A stretch of 64,000 nt of DNA from Brugia malayi (Eukaryota > Nematoda > Chromadorea > Rhabditida > Onchocercidae), in NCBI RefSeq assembly GCF_000002995.4, contig NW_025062479.1, positions 9,787,721-9,851,720 on the forward strand, in the 5' to 3' direction. Positions 36,899 through 49,856 of the stretch are shown here, piece after piece. Both the position numbers and the translations under genes were made by a program. The stretch's first letter is position 1. Each line of letters begins with the position of its first letter. Under the pieces are notes generated by a model. That model saw only the letters and a program-made list of their open reading frames with translations. It ran no database searches and had not been told where the DNA came from.

Positions 36899-38734
36899 AT
36901 GACAGGAATGCGATGCCCATACGCTATCCTGACAGCTTGCTCACAGTCGCATGTATTTGAAGAAAGGCGTTTTACAGTTCCAAATTCAGAAGAAGAGGCA
37001 ATAAAGATTGGACGATCAGTTGCACGATGGAAACCTAGCTCAGATAATGCTATCTTTGATTGCAAGGTTAATGACAGACTATTCCGCTCTGTTTTATTTT
37101 TCCAAATAATTGTGAGATTTTTACCTGTCTGCTATTATCGAAGTTATTTTGTAAAGATTTACAAATTTCACTTCCTGATACTTTTCAGAACTCGGTCTTT
37201 TTTTTTTTTTTCATTAATTATGCAGATATTTAAGGTGTTATCAAGAAATCATGCTGTCTTATGGCATGAGGAAGGTTGTTTCTTACTCAAAGATACGAAA
37301 AGCAGCAATGGGACGTTTGTCAATAATGACCGATTGTCGAAAAGTGCGGAAGAGAGTTCCCCGCGACAGATATATTCCGGTGATATATTACAATTCGGTG
37401 TAGAAATTTCTGAAAACGCTAATAAAGGTATGGCATACATCATCACTAATTTTTATATTAAGCTTCACATCTCTATATAAAGATTTTAATCCAAGTTATT
37501 TCCCTTGTTCTTGAGGATTACAATTTTAATTTTTCTGACCATTACGGTATCTCAGTGTTTCCCAACATCCTACAGAATTAAATGTTTTCAGTTACTCATG
37601 GTTGTATCTTGGCTATGATACGTCTTTATGATGCAAATGGTGAGGAGGCTTGTCCTCCGGATAATATGGAAATTAATGGATATTTAAGAGCTCATCATGG
37701 CAATGATTCCCTGATGTTTCCACTGGTTGACTCTCATCAGCTCTTCCAGTTGCAGCACTACATGCGTGAAGCAATGTATCGGGAACGTGCACTGGAGCAA
37801 AAACTAACAATGCTAGAAAGTATTCTTTCTTCTACTGAGCAGGCGGCTGAGTCAGGCTGCCAGGTAATTATTACTGCCAAATTCTCAAGAGAAGGAAATA
37901 GGTAAAACGTTTTTAAAAGCAGCAAGGCTTGTTTTAGACTGTGACTAAAAAGGTCATTTTTCTAGCCCGAAGTTATCTCATTTTAGAATTGCTATTGAAA
38001 TTCCCAGTTTCATCCGGAACTATATACTACGTAAAAAATACGATTTTGATGTTGAAGTACATGAAATCCAGCGAAATGAAAAGTATTTGAGTTTCCTGCT
38101 AAAATCCAACTAAATCATTTTACTATTAACCGTTTTAGGCGTTGATAAGCGAAGATCAGTTGTTGTCGCGGATCGAAATGTTGGAAGGACAGCTTGCATT
38201 GTATTCGAGAAATATTCTTAGCGAAAAGGTAAAAGAACAAATGAGTGACTTACTTGTGGACAAAAACAAATTTGAATCGCTTGCAAAGGAATCGTTACGT
38301 AGAGCACAAGAAGAACGATGCGAGGCTTTGCTACGACTTGCTGATGTTGAAAGAAGCCTACTTAATGCTGGTATAAAATCTTTAATTTTGCAAGACTCAC
38401 TTGTAAAAGTAAATACGGAAATTTGAATTCACAGGGGTGTGATGATTATTTAGTAAAAAAGTTTTATGTTGTAGAAGAAGAGTCATCGGTTCTGAGACAG
38501 CGAGTTTCTGATTTACAAAATGAACTCTCTGTGGCGGTGGATGCAAATAGTTTGCTTCGAGATCATGTCTCACAGTTAAAAAAGCAATTGAGAGCAATGG
38601 AAATTAAATATGGGGACTTGGAAAACAAAAATTTTCAGGTATGATTTTATTTGGAAAACTTTTCCTCTGTGTCCAAAAAAATCATATATCTGTATTTGAG
38701 ATACTATTGTGACTTGCTACCGATACGCCTTGTA

Positions 38735-38777
<43 letters not shown>

Positions 38778-39375
38778 AACTTCTGCCCGTTTTAGATAAA
38801 TTTATTGTGCGATAAATCGCGGATAAAAGAAAAAGATAGACCAAAGATATCCGACTCGCAATACCTGAATACATCACAAGGTGAAAATGGTAAGCGCATT
38901 GCTTATGTCAGCTCATCTAGGAGTTGGTCATTCTTTTGTTTTTAAATTAAATATGGTACCGTCTTCTAGACCTACAAAGTAAATACAAGAGCTTTTAGGT
39001 TATGCAAAATTATACTTGTGTGATGAGAAGAGCCAGGCAATGCTGGAAGTGAGGTTAACGTCTTGTCGATCCAACTATGATTTTGGTGTAGGTTTAGAAT
39101 TTTTAAATGTAGAAACTGTAGTCAGGCTATCAGTAGTATATGCTTTTCTACTTTAAACAGTTTGAATAATACAAATGCAAAAAAAAATTGGATAAATACA
39201 ACATCCGTAGAGTGCGATAACTGAATTATGTTGAGTCGCAGTTCAGCTGGTGATAGGTCCTCCATTTCAGGCTTTACTGCTATGTGCATTACCACTTTTT
39301 TCGGTGATATTTGTTGTTTACAGTGTCGGAACGATGCTTACATCCTCCATTTTGAGTAAAATCAAAAGAGAATAG
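36899..39375 (+). CDS. SLMAP-like FHA, coiled-coil, tail-anchored protein
   Basis: SLMAP binds phosphopeptides through its FHA domain and is part of STRIPAK phosphatase complexes. The start ATG at 36899 follows GGGTTTCAG (36887-36888). Exons: 36899-37066, 37235-37427, 37592-37863, 38139-38370 or slightly longer, about 38435-38638, 38796-38889, 38999-39048, 39271-39375. The FHA core shows IKIGRSVARWKPSS, VLSRNHAVLWHEEG and DTKSSNGTFVNNDRL. Coiled coil follows (EQKLTMLESILSSTEQAA, LLSRIEMLEGQLALY, FESLAKESLRRAQEERC, SVLRQRVSDLQNELSV). The last exon encodes a hydrophobic tail (ALLLCALPLFSVIFVVYSVG) ending in SKIKRE, a tail anchor as in vertebrate SLMAP. Two oddities stand out: the join after SLLNA is out of frame by one base with a normal intron, and alternative acceptors at 38969 and 38998 give different C-termini. 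Confidence 0.85.
38737..38775. repeat. (AT)n microsatellite
   Basis: About 19 AT units lie in the SLMAP intron, ending 20 bases before the next acceptor (38795). Length changes could affect that acceptor. Confidence 0.85.
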
Positions 39376-39910
39376 GAAATATTGGCTATCACATTTTGCT
39401 TCACTTTGTAAAGTCCTTGTATATTTCACTTGTGCGATGTAAAAACCAGGGAAAAAAATCCGTTAAATCTTCGATGATCTCGGTGAAACGTAAAGTTCCA
39501 ATGATTAAATTACTAGAGTAATTTGCTTTGAAAACTCAATCATCTTCGCGTTTATTTTGTCATTTCGAATAAGTTGTAGATTAATGCTTCTCCTTCTTTG
39601 TTGCAACAGCATTTGAATAACTGGTTAATCTAGCAGTCCATTTAGAGACCACGCATCGGACAACTTTAACAAGAAATTTGATGTATATAATGCTTCTGGA
39701 GATTAATCACATGTTCTGCTACTGGTTAGCAGAGAAGAGCAATAGGACAGAACTATAATGTCGGTGACCATATTAAATTCCGGAATATATATATAGGATT
39801 CTTGAAAACTTTCGAGCAAATTGAGATGTCTAGACCTTTTATCAAATACAATAATCACGTCTGTGTAATCCAACACCAGCTGGACGTTGACACTCTTAAA
39901 ATAAATATGT

Positions 39911-42900
39911 TCACCAGATCTGGGTTTCACGAACTTCGCCAATTATGCTGCTTGCTTTATTGAGCGCCTACAAAACATTTAGGTTAACTGTCACGATATC
40001 CACATTGCGAAAGTACGACGAAATCTTGGTAAATAAGTAGTAACATATCATACGTTAAGCATCTCAGCCGCTTCCTTTCTCCTTTGAGCCATAACTGGAC
40101 TTTCAGTGAGCAGTTCTTCAATTATTTCACGTTTATATAATTGTTGTACGAGCTCACTTTGTAAATTGTCCTGTAAAATAGCGAAAATAATCTCATCTCT
40201 ACACGTGTTGAGAAAGATTTTTCCACTCCCTTTCTGACAACAGATATCATTCATTTGTCGAGGGAGAGCTCCGCACAATATGGATCGATAAATTTGTGTT
40301 AAATGTTTTGCATAAATGAAAAGGGATTTAACATACGCGAACATAATTCACTAGGAAATGCATAATGGCTTTGGGTACTGTATCTTGGACATTCTTCCTG
40401 ACAATCATAAAATAGCATCGAATGAGTCGTTCTGAAATATACAAGCATTATTTTAAACAAAACACTGACAGTATATCGGGAGCTTACAAGTCAGCTCATC
40501 GGAACAAAAGGAGAAAATAAGCAACAAAAGCTGAACCTAATTAATCCAGAACTAAATGTATAAATGAGGAGTGGTCACGTGTCAGTGAAATTAACTACAT
40601 ACTGCCAAGGTATGAAAAATCTGTCTAAAACAGAATTATCAAGTTATGCAGTGCATCATATCTGATGTTGGTATGACTGCATGCCTGACAGGCTTATCGT
40701 GCAGTGGTTTATCGAGACGAGCTATTCCGTATTGGCCAATTAAATTAATAGGTTCTAACCAAAGGATGAGACAGATGAAGCAAGCAACTTACCTATTATT
40801 TGGCAGTCTTTCTGTTCACGAGCAGTCAACTTCCGTGTAATTGTCTTTTCCGGCACTTCCGGTAAAAAACTCACAGGCTTCCGAGCTGATGCAGCTGAAA
40901 CAATAGTACTACACTATGTAGTAACAAAAGTGTCATAAGTGATCCAATATAAGCAATAACTGTTTAAGAAGTCTGAGATATTTTTTATACACGTTTGTAA
41001 TTTATTTGGTTTTTACATATATAGCGATGGTTTTTTGATACCATTCAGCAAAACGGACAATATTTCAAAAACTATATATGGTCGTATCCTGATAGAACAT
41101 CTAAAGACGCATCAAAATTCAAGAACTAACGCGACAATACTGATTCCTTTTCCTTCGTATTTCCACCGAAGAACCATCCAGTGAAGCTTGAAATTTCGGT
41201 CGAATTCTACAGTGATTGTATATAACTATGACAATTTTGCAGAGGAGTGTAAACGCTGTTTTAAACTTATGATAATAGCAAGGCAGCAACTGCCTAGGGC
41301 ACAAAGAAAAAATATAACAGCATTTCCCCTTGTCTAAAAGAAAAAGAAGTTACAACTGAAGCAATTCTTGCCTGTATGCCGACTGAACCTCCAACTGAAG
41401 ATGCACTGGTAGCCTAAAAGAGCAAAAACAAAAGCAAATTGTATCGTGAAAGATGTATAATTTGATAAAAAATTACAATATTTACCGCAGAATTCTCGTG
41501 TGCCTTGTGCACTGGTATTTCAGTTTGAATACCGCGTTTCACAGACCGTTTTGAATCATCGTCAATAGATACATGCTCCTGAATTATTTCAGTGAGACTA
41601 ATCTTTGCTAATAAGACCAACAAAATATATAGTTCGACAAACACGGTTAATCCCTCAGATCCACTACACGGATCTTTTAGAATGGTAGGTGGAAAAACAC
41701 GGAAAAAATTTTCACCTCCATGACGCAATTTCTAAACAAAATCCAAAAACTACATTTTTTTTTTTGCTCATACATTCAAATTTTTGTAGTTACGACATCT
41801 TTTTTAAGGACGGTTATTTAGCAGTATAGTGAATTACAGAGAAATTCGACAAAGAGATCATGTTTTCTCAACCTGTTTCCTTAAGAATTGCTGAAAGCTA
41901 AAAAAAATTTAAACCTTTAAAAGATTGCCAAGTGATGTATCGGCAAATTCTGGATGTTTCGTGTTAATATATGCAAGTTCAATTGCTACTAAATTTTCAA
42001 CAATTTCATTCGTTGGCTTTAAACGACTTTTCAGGACATTGCTTACCACTTCATTTATTTTGTCATATAAACGAGGAAACCGTTGCATTTCCTGCTGAAA
42101 ATACTGGACGAGAAAAGCTACCAAATCAATTTCTTACTTTGCATCTAATTTATAATCATTCTACGCACATTTACTGGTGATGATATAACTGTAAACCTAA
42201 AAGCCTAAACATTTCATTTCGGTCCGTCAATTATTATCCAGATCACCCATGTTTAACCCAAATTAATATATTTTGGAGATCAAAGGCATATTTTCAATTG
42301 CATCCAGTCAGCTACAACATGGCCCCAAGCTGGAAGCCAATCATTACTCAAACAGAAAGAAATTTTGAACATAGTTCTAAAAGATGAATCTAATTTTTTC
42401 TTTCCAACTTTGTTTCTAATTAAAGTTTGAAAAGGTAAAACAAGTACCAAAACAACAGAACCTGTGTATGAATGCCACAATGTTGTACAATTCGTTGCAA
42501 CTCTTCATGCACAAGTTCCACACAGCGCAAACTAGGTTCTTCCAACCGACGAATTTGCTTCTTTACCAATAATTCAAAGCTCACTTCGGGTACAAAAAGA
42601 GCCGGCCGAGGGCCCTGCACAATGGCTTTAGTTGAAAGTTAGGTTTAGTGGGAAGTTATTTTAAATTCAACAATGAAAACTAAGTTTATCATTATTTGTT
42701 TTAAAAAACTAAGACTCACCGTTGCATTACGTATTGCTGTCAATATATCCAACTGCGTTAAATCACTCAATGGATCAATTGATTCTAGGACTCGACCAAA
42801 TGTTTCATGAAAGATATAACATATGCGTGCTCCACCACACCTGTATTGTTAAGGAATTAAAAGAATAAAAAACAAAACTGAAGGAACTAATCTAGAAAAA

Positions 42901-44994
42901 AGAAGGAAAGAAGGAAAACTAACAACTCCGAAGTCTCGATATTCCTTGATGTACCTTCAATGGTTGCAGTGTAAGCAGTTGCAAAACGGGTTATAATTTG
43001 CAACAGTGTACTTCCATAATCCTGCACAGGCTCTCCGTATGAGTTGAGTAGTGTTTGGCATTGTGCTATAAGAACATTTACCCGCATTTTCAACTGTGGA
43101 AGACATTCTCGTATATGGTGCATTAGTAGCTGAAAAAAAAAAAAAAACCTTACATTACATTGACAAACATTGTACTACATACATTTTTCTAACAACACTG
43201 AAAAATATATACTACTTCCTTTCAACATGCATAATTGAGAAGCACTCTTCGTAGCAACAGTCAATAAAAATTACAAAACTTTAACAGAACCGAGATTAAA
43301 CTCTCTTTTTAACTGAAACTATAGCAGAAATTCGTTAAATAAAACATTGCTGCAAAATAATAGATTTCATACAAAGATTCAATATATTACTCTATTCAGT
43401 GTTTTCGATAAGTAAGGAATTCCATTTCTGCTAGCCAATGTAGGGTATTTTCGTTGCAAAAATGACTGTTCATCACGTAAACAATCATCAATTGTTTTTT
43501 TGTTCATGATATCCGCTTGAGATCTAAAGAATTTCTCAGCTAATAAATATCATATTGCAAGATATGAAAGCGTTACAAAATATCCAAGACGAAAAGAATA
43601 GAAAATCAGTAACCTATTCACAACTCCTATAATGCCAAGTTTTACTGGAACAACACGTCCCAGAAGAACTTCCATAGCGTCAGTACCATGATCCATCAAA
43701 TCAAGTTTAGTGAGTACAGCTAGCGTTCGACAACCTACAATTCAAGTCAGTTTGTTAAAAACAGAAAAAGGCGTTGATTGTGACTCTATATAAAAGTGAT
43801 AATAAGTAAAGCAAAACTTTACCTTCCGGATCGACCTCTCGTGCCAATTTCAGTGGTTCTGAAGTGGCAAAATCTTGGTTTGCTGGTGTCACAGCAAGAA
43901 TAATGGAATTTGGATTTCCTATATAATTCATAATTAAGTCCCGAACTTGGGTCTGAAAATGTACAGTTAGAAATAAACCGCTATAGGAGCTGAAAAAGCT
44001 GACATTTAAAATAAAAAAAAAGTCACCTATATTAAAACGCGCTTCCACTTGCTGGAGAAGGGAAAATACTATGGCTGAGAACTCTACTGGCCTAATGATT
44101 ATGCAAAACATTTTCAGATAAAAATATATGCAGAAAAGTGGCATTTGAGACAAACTATGTCACGTTTTAAAAAGCAAGATCATTGGGGCTACTGTTAGCA
44201 TTTGTTTCAGCTGAAAAAAGAAAATTATGACTTATCCGCACTTCAATATCAGTAGGTTGATCACCCACTGGTAATTTCGTCATTCCAGGCAAGTCTATGA
44301 GCGTTAAATTCACTACATTGGGTGAACAGATTTTAAGATTAATTGGCATTCCAGATATACCCTACAAAAAAACCATAAAGTCGTATACACATAAGGAATT
44401 ATATTAACAATGACTACTTCTAGTTCAGAACAAAATAAAATTTTACTTTGTTTTTCCCCGTGATTCTTTCCGTTTCAAGTTCGATTTCTTGCCTCACTTC
44501 ATCGAAATCTGTGAAAATCTTTTCCTTCAAATGACCAAAGAAAGCCCAATCAGTTGCATGTATTACCATACCTGATGTTTTTTTTTTTTAAACACATGAA
44601 GCGATGAGTGCAACACGACGATAATCAACAGGAGAATAAATTAAGCGTACACCAAAAAGTCAAAGGCATACCATTATCAGTAATTCTAGCTTCCTTATCA
44701 TCAGTAAGTACATTGACTAGCTGCAAAATCAACGGTCGTCGAGTAACAATACCAGCTCCACGAGGTAAAAAATCTCGACCGACGATACCTTCTAAGACAG
44801 AACTTTTGCCAGCACTCTGCAAAAAACCAGCAAAGCAATTAAGAATCCAAAACTCCCAAGTAAATCAGTGGTTTCAAATAGTGAACCTGTGAGCCAACGA
44901 CAACAATTTGCGGCAGTTGTATTTCTGCCTCACGAGTGCCAACTGCAGAAAAAACCTCTTGTAATTTGTTGATAACAGGAATAAGTGATTCCAT
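39911..44994 (-). CDS. drp-1: Dynamin-related protein DRP-1 (mitochondrial/peroxisomal fission GTPase)
   Basis: DRP-1 is a cytosolic GTPase that assembles on mitochondria and constricts them. The start ATG at 44994 ([19 protein letters not shown]) lies 8 bases after ATTTTCAG, and exon 1 is 44994-44887. The GTPase shows the P-loop [20 protein letters not shown], switch [17 protein letters not shown] (most relatives have GTGIVTRRP), switch [20 protein letters not shown] (about 44250-44330), [18 protein letters not shown], and the [18 protein letters not shown] and [10 protein letters not shown] blocks near 43620-43740. Stalk exons include [20 protein letters not shown] and [22 protein letters not shown] sequence near 42540, then [20 protein letters not shown] variable region lies near 40840-41720. 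The GTPase effector domain ([19 protein letters not shown], then [18 protein letters not shown]) ends at 39911. The RETxxW end marks DRP1 rather than classical dynamin. No PH or proline-rich domain was seen. Confidence 0.93.
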
Positions 44995-47561
44995 GGATAC
45001 CCTGAAAATACAATTACAAAGCACTGTCATGCTTGTACAAACAAGAAAATTGTTTAATCCATAATGCTATCCAGGATATCAGTGCATCAAACAGAACGCA
45101 AAATAAGGAAATGCAAAATTAGTTATAAGTGTTCAATTTGTTATAGCGCAATCAGTCTAAACCATTCCACAAATAACATTAAAAGTGACTCTATAGTATT
45201 AAACAAACACACAGTTCAACCGCAACGGTAGGAATGGGTCCTATTGCACAATAAGACAGAAATGGACGGATACGGCTGCGTGACAAGAAAATAGGCACAG
45301 TTGCTCAGAAAATAATTGGTACATGAATGCTGATAGGACGAAATGATGCGATTTTATTAGTTTTCTGTCACTAATTATTCAAATGTTTGCAATCTGAATA
45401 AATTTAGTGGCTATTTTTCACAAGATTTTCGTTAACAGCAGTTGAATTCGATTCCCTTAAATGTGTCTTTTGCTTTCTTTTGGTACATTACCAACAGCGT
45501 TGTCTATTTTCTTCGTTTTATCTCAAATGTTACGAGGAAACACTTCAGTGTTTCCTGGATCTAACGCTTCCTCTATTTTGATTTTCCTGTAAATCTCCAG
45601 AAGCAAAAATTCCTTTCTTTTCAACCTAGACTAGTAATACAATAATGCATGATGAACTTTAAAAAAAATTACACTGACAGGCATACAGTTATTTTACAAC
45701 GTGATTATGAAGTAGATTAACATCTGATTTATTGTTTTCTTAGCATTTTATGTGGGATATAAACAACACCATTATGTTTTATTAGCAAGGAAATCACATA
45801 ATTAACTCAAAATGCTTGCAAATAAATGTAATGATCTGCCCATAACAAGAGGTGGCAAATTTTTATAGGACAAAGGATGTAACAGTTACATGAATATCAA
45901 ACAGCTCATTTCTGCCCCACCTCCCTCCCCCGTCTTCCCCCCCCCCCCCCTTTCCTCAATCTAACAAATTGAGCGGGAGCGGTCAACCAGAAAATGTTCT
46001 ACGGTCATTTGTGGTATCTGCATTGTATCGAAATGAAACAACTACAAGGGATCTGGAATTGGCTAATTATTGCAAATATATATGTAATGTCACCAAATTA
46101 ACGATCGATGCCAATTTTCATATCCCGACATTAGATTAGTCTCCTGAGAGTCCTCATTAAGCTAATCAGATTGGTTGCATGTGTTGCTTAAAATGTTAAG
46201 AAGTCAAACATTAGAATTTAATAATGGAACAAAAGACAGTCATCGGATTGAAACCTCAGAATAACATCAAAATTTGGCTAGCGCATTATGCATTTTATTT
46301 TTTACATCATATCGCTGAGACTAGCTGATTTCATGCTAGGCCTAATCATGATGTCATAATAGTAGTTTATTTAATCCAATCATTACCTGATTTGTATTAT
46401 TCGGTTGCGTGAAAGGCCGATGAGCGGTTGGATAGGTGTTATTGTGTGGTTAGGACTGGGGTTTAGTTATTGAATCAAAAAAAAAGTAATCTGGAGTGTA
46501 CAGGATTAAAGTGAAGTCTCGGATTTTCCGTTAATGGGATATGAATGAGATCGGATACGTGTTAGAAGGATATAGAATGAAAAGGAAAAGAAAAAATCCT
46601 AAAACGTGTGGGATTGGAATCATCACCTGTTTTATCCGTAGATCATTCTCAAGTGATGAGGAAGAGGAGGAAAGACAAAAAAGAAAGATCGTCAAACATA
46701 TAGATTAGAATGTGTAAGTTTATAGATAACTGCCAACTTTGTTCATTGATCATTCTCTACAATCTATGAAACTGTGATAGGTCGTAGTTTTTCCAGTCTT
46801 AAAAATTGTTCTCATTGGGAATATTGCCAGGAACTTTAGATTAAGCTTGAAGTGCAGAAGGAGTTACGAAAATGAGTAAAATATTTTGTTCTATTTGCTG
46901 AGGAAGATTTCTATGGTACATTCCGGAATATGAACGCCGTTATCTGTTTATTTAAAATCTTTTCTGTATCTTGCTCAATTTTATAAACTTTTCTTTCCAA
47001 TTTATTGCTCTTCTAACCGAAGAATAAATTAGAGAAACTGTTATATTGGCTGACGTCATGGATTGTTTCAGAAGCTTATTCTTACCATTAGACTGTTATA
47101 ATGCTACACGAATTGATGGACCAGTTATTATCTACATGTTTCTATGATATTACTTTCGCTTACATAATTTAGTGCTAGTTATCATTTTTTAGGTTTCTTA
47201 TCTGCGTATCTGGGTCGTTTCAGGCATTTTAGGATTTGTAATATTTTAGCATTTTAGGATAGAAGGTCAGCTCATTGCATTCATATCTTAGGTAGATTTG
47301 ATTAGTCATCCTTTCCTACTAATTGTAACAGTCATGTGGCGAATGAATTTGTGAATGCACTTGAAACAAAATTGTTAGAGCTTTGATTGTTATCTAAAAT
47401 TGAAATCGATGAAATGTATTGGAGATTTCAGAGTCTGAAAACAAGATTCGATAACATACGGACTTTGCACTAACAAGTACTCAATACATGCTAAGTTGAA
47501 AGCTGGTAGTTATAACTACCTCATAACGGGTATTTATCGCTTTATGTTGGTTCAGGAAAAT
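44995..47561. promoter_or_regulatory. Divergent intergenic region between DRP-1 and DCP1
   Basis: This 2.6 kb region should contain both promoters. It holds a C-rich tract around 45915-45953. I found no coding exon with splice context. The sequence is moderately AT-rich without obvious repeats otherwise. Confidence 0.45.
45937..45950 (+). repeat. Poly-C run (14 C) within a pyrimidine-rich tract
   Basis: Fourteen Cs lie within CTCCCTCCCCCGTCTT-type sequence. This is unusual in a window dominated by A/T homopolymers. Confidence 0.85.
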
Positions 47562-48259
47562 ATGGGCGACACCATGCTTGTCAAGAAGAGGCCTGTTTCA
47601 ATCAATGAAATGAATCTGAAATCCATACAACGACTGGATCCATGTGCTGTAGCAATCATTGACAAGGTTATTAATTCAGTTTGCATCGGGTTGGAAATCT
47701 CCTGTACATGTTACCATTCAAAACCTCTTTTTGCTCTAAGATTTTTCAACGGAATTGAAACTAATTTGAAATAGCAGCTAATTTTTATGAAACAGGCTGC
47801 TAAAACAAATTCGTTATGGAAGGGAAGAGTAGTAAACTCGTATACACTAAAAAGCCGAATGAATCCTGTCAGCACCATTTTCCTTTTTATTTGTTATCGT
47901 TTAGGAGGGAATTAAAAGTATTTGATTTTTTAGTCTGTACATGCAGCGCTATACCAATTTGATAAATGTAAGACGCAGTGGGTGAAGTCTGCAATCGAGG
48001 GTCCGTTATTTTTGTACAGACGAGCTGATATGCCTCTCCACTCATTATTGATTGCAAACCGCCAATCTCTTGAAGATCATATCGAACCGATAGCACCTCC
48101 GTTACGATTCTTCCTTGAAACTCCATATTTGTTTATGAATACTCAAGGTATATTTGCGTCATTTATTCATATCTTACTGCTGTCTAGCATTCAGTAGTGC
48201 GATGGACATTACGGACTTGTTTATTGTCATTCTTCCTTTTTTGCCTTACTCATTGCATC

Positions 48260-48292
<33 letters not shown>

Positions 48293-49856
48293 TACTTTAC
48301 ACATCTATTTTCCTGAAACGTGTGTTTTTAGAAGGTGACATAAGAGGTTTCTGGTTTTATGATGAAGATGACTGTACGCGTTTATATAAATTACTTGTCA
48401 AACTTGTTTCTGAATCGAATCCATCGACATCTGCTACTGTCAACGATTCGAAAAGAGCAGTGTCAGCTAATTCGCAAAATGGATTTGGTGCACACTCAAA
48501 TACTGCTACAGGAAGAGGTAAAGCCAAATGTTTCCTGTAAGCCTTGGATTTAATTTCTAAAATAGATTTATAATAATCTTGTTGATTTGATTAATATTAC
48601 TTGTTTTCTTGGACTAGCCATCTTGTTTTACCAAGCCTAGCGTTGCCTAATTCTTTCATTATTTCTGAGATCAAATGACGAATAAAAGGCAGAATAAAAT
48701 GTTACAACAGCCGTATATCTGATTTCAGTGGTAGACCAGCAGGATCTTGTCGTAGAGCTCATGATGATGAATCGGCTTTTTTCTTATTCATTCATCACAA
48801 TTTATAGAAGAATTTACGAAATTTTCTTTCCTTCTTGCCTTATTCGGTTTATTGAAGACAGCCGCTGTAAAAAACTGGATGAGATGCCCGCTTTGCTGCA
48901 GCAATTGCTTTCGAAGCAAACAACCACCAAATTACCGGATGTGCCTACTAGAGGTGCTCTGAGTGCAGATCAGTTTGAAAGACAGCTTCTTCTCCGAGGT
49001 GCTTGGGGGGAAGGTACCGTAGTGTCGACGGAAAAATCATGTGCGAAAATAACAGAGTAATTTTTGATTTGCTTTCGAAATTTGGACACTTCAAAAGACC
49101 TTTTTTTTTTTTTTTCATCAAAAAGAAGTAAAAGAAAAAAAAATTCTTAACATCAAAGAAGCAGTGTGTTTTTTATAGAATTGGATTCACTAGATTCATT
49201 ATTTCCTGAAACTGGGGCATTTTTAGGAAGTGTGCATCAGCTTCTGAAGGGGACGAAAAAAATGATATATTAACGAATTTAGTGAATAATCTGTCTCTCT
49301 GTGCTGCCAAGACATCGTCTAGTTTAAAAGTTGTGGAGAAGGTACGGATCGATTTTAAAGACATGATTTTTAGTAATTTACTATTATTTTGTGGAAGTAA
49401 TTTACTATTATTTTTTTTCAGCACCGATCTAAAAGCAGAAACAAGCATGATGGTATGTCTGAGGATAATTCGCAAGTTGTTTCTCTTACAAAGGATCAGT
49501 TGTTGGTGGCACTAAAACATTTATTGAAGGTTTGAATACTCCACCTGTGAAAGTTCTTCTTAGTCTTCATATGTGAAAATTCTTTTCGTTCTGTTCAAAG
49601 TAATATGAATTTTGTCAGCGTAACTGTTCTTTTTACCATACATGAGATCAAACATGAGTTACTTTTAATGAAGAATTTTAATAATGGCTGTGCAAATATA
49701 TATATGCGTATATGAAGTCTGAGCAGTTTGTGATGTTATTAAGTACCTAAAAGTGGCTGAGCTGTACGTTCGTCTTTTTAGGACGATAGCTTTGTAACAC
49801 GCCTACACTGTGCATATTTGGAGAGCATCAACACTCGATTGGGATTGCGCGATTAA
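47562..49856 (+). CDS. dcap-1: DCP1 mRNA-decapping activator
   Basis: DCP1 activates the decapping enzyme DCP2 in cytoplasmic P-bodies. Eight exons join in frame to about 387 residues: 47562-47666, 47796-47828, 47934-48147, 48332-48517, 48729-49056, 49227-49341, 49422-49529, 49782-49856. The start follows TTGGTTCAG by 6 bases. The EVH1-like domain shows NLKSIQRLDPCAVAIIDK, SVHAALYQFDKCKTQWVKSA, EGPLFLYRRADMPLHSLLI, NRQSLEDHIEPIAPPLRFFL and GDIRGFWFYDEDDCTRLYKL. A low-complexity middle follows. The end, VSLTKDQLLVALKHLLKDDS then FVTRLHCAYLESINTRLGL, is the C-terminal trimerisation helix. Exon 5 may hide another intron, because YSFITIYRRIYEIFFPSCLI is unlike the family. A 31-T run lies in the intron before exon 4. 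Confidence 0.92.
48261..48291 (+). repeat. Poly-T run (31 T)
   Basis: An uninterrupted T tract lies in the third intron of DCP1, 40 bases before the acceptor at 48331. Confidence 0.85.

Noticed and set aside
39703..39942. 79-codon minus-strand frame after the DRP-1 stop
   Set aside because: It overlaps the DRP-1 last exon and 3' UTR in another frame and has no start context.
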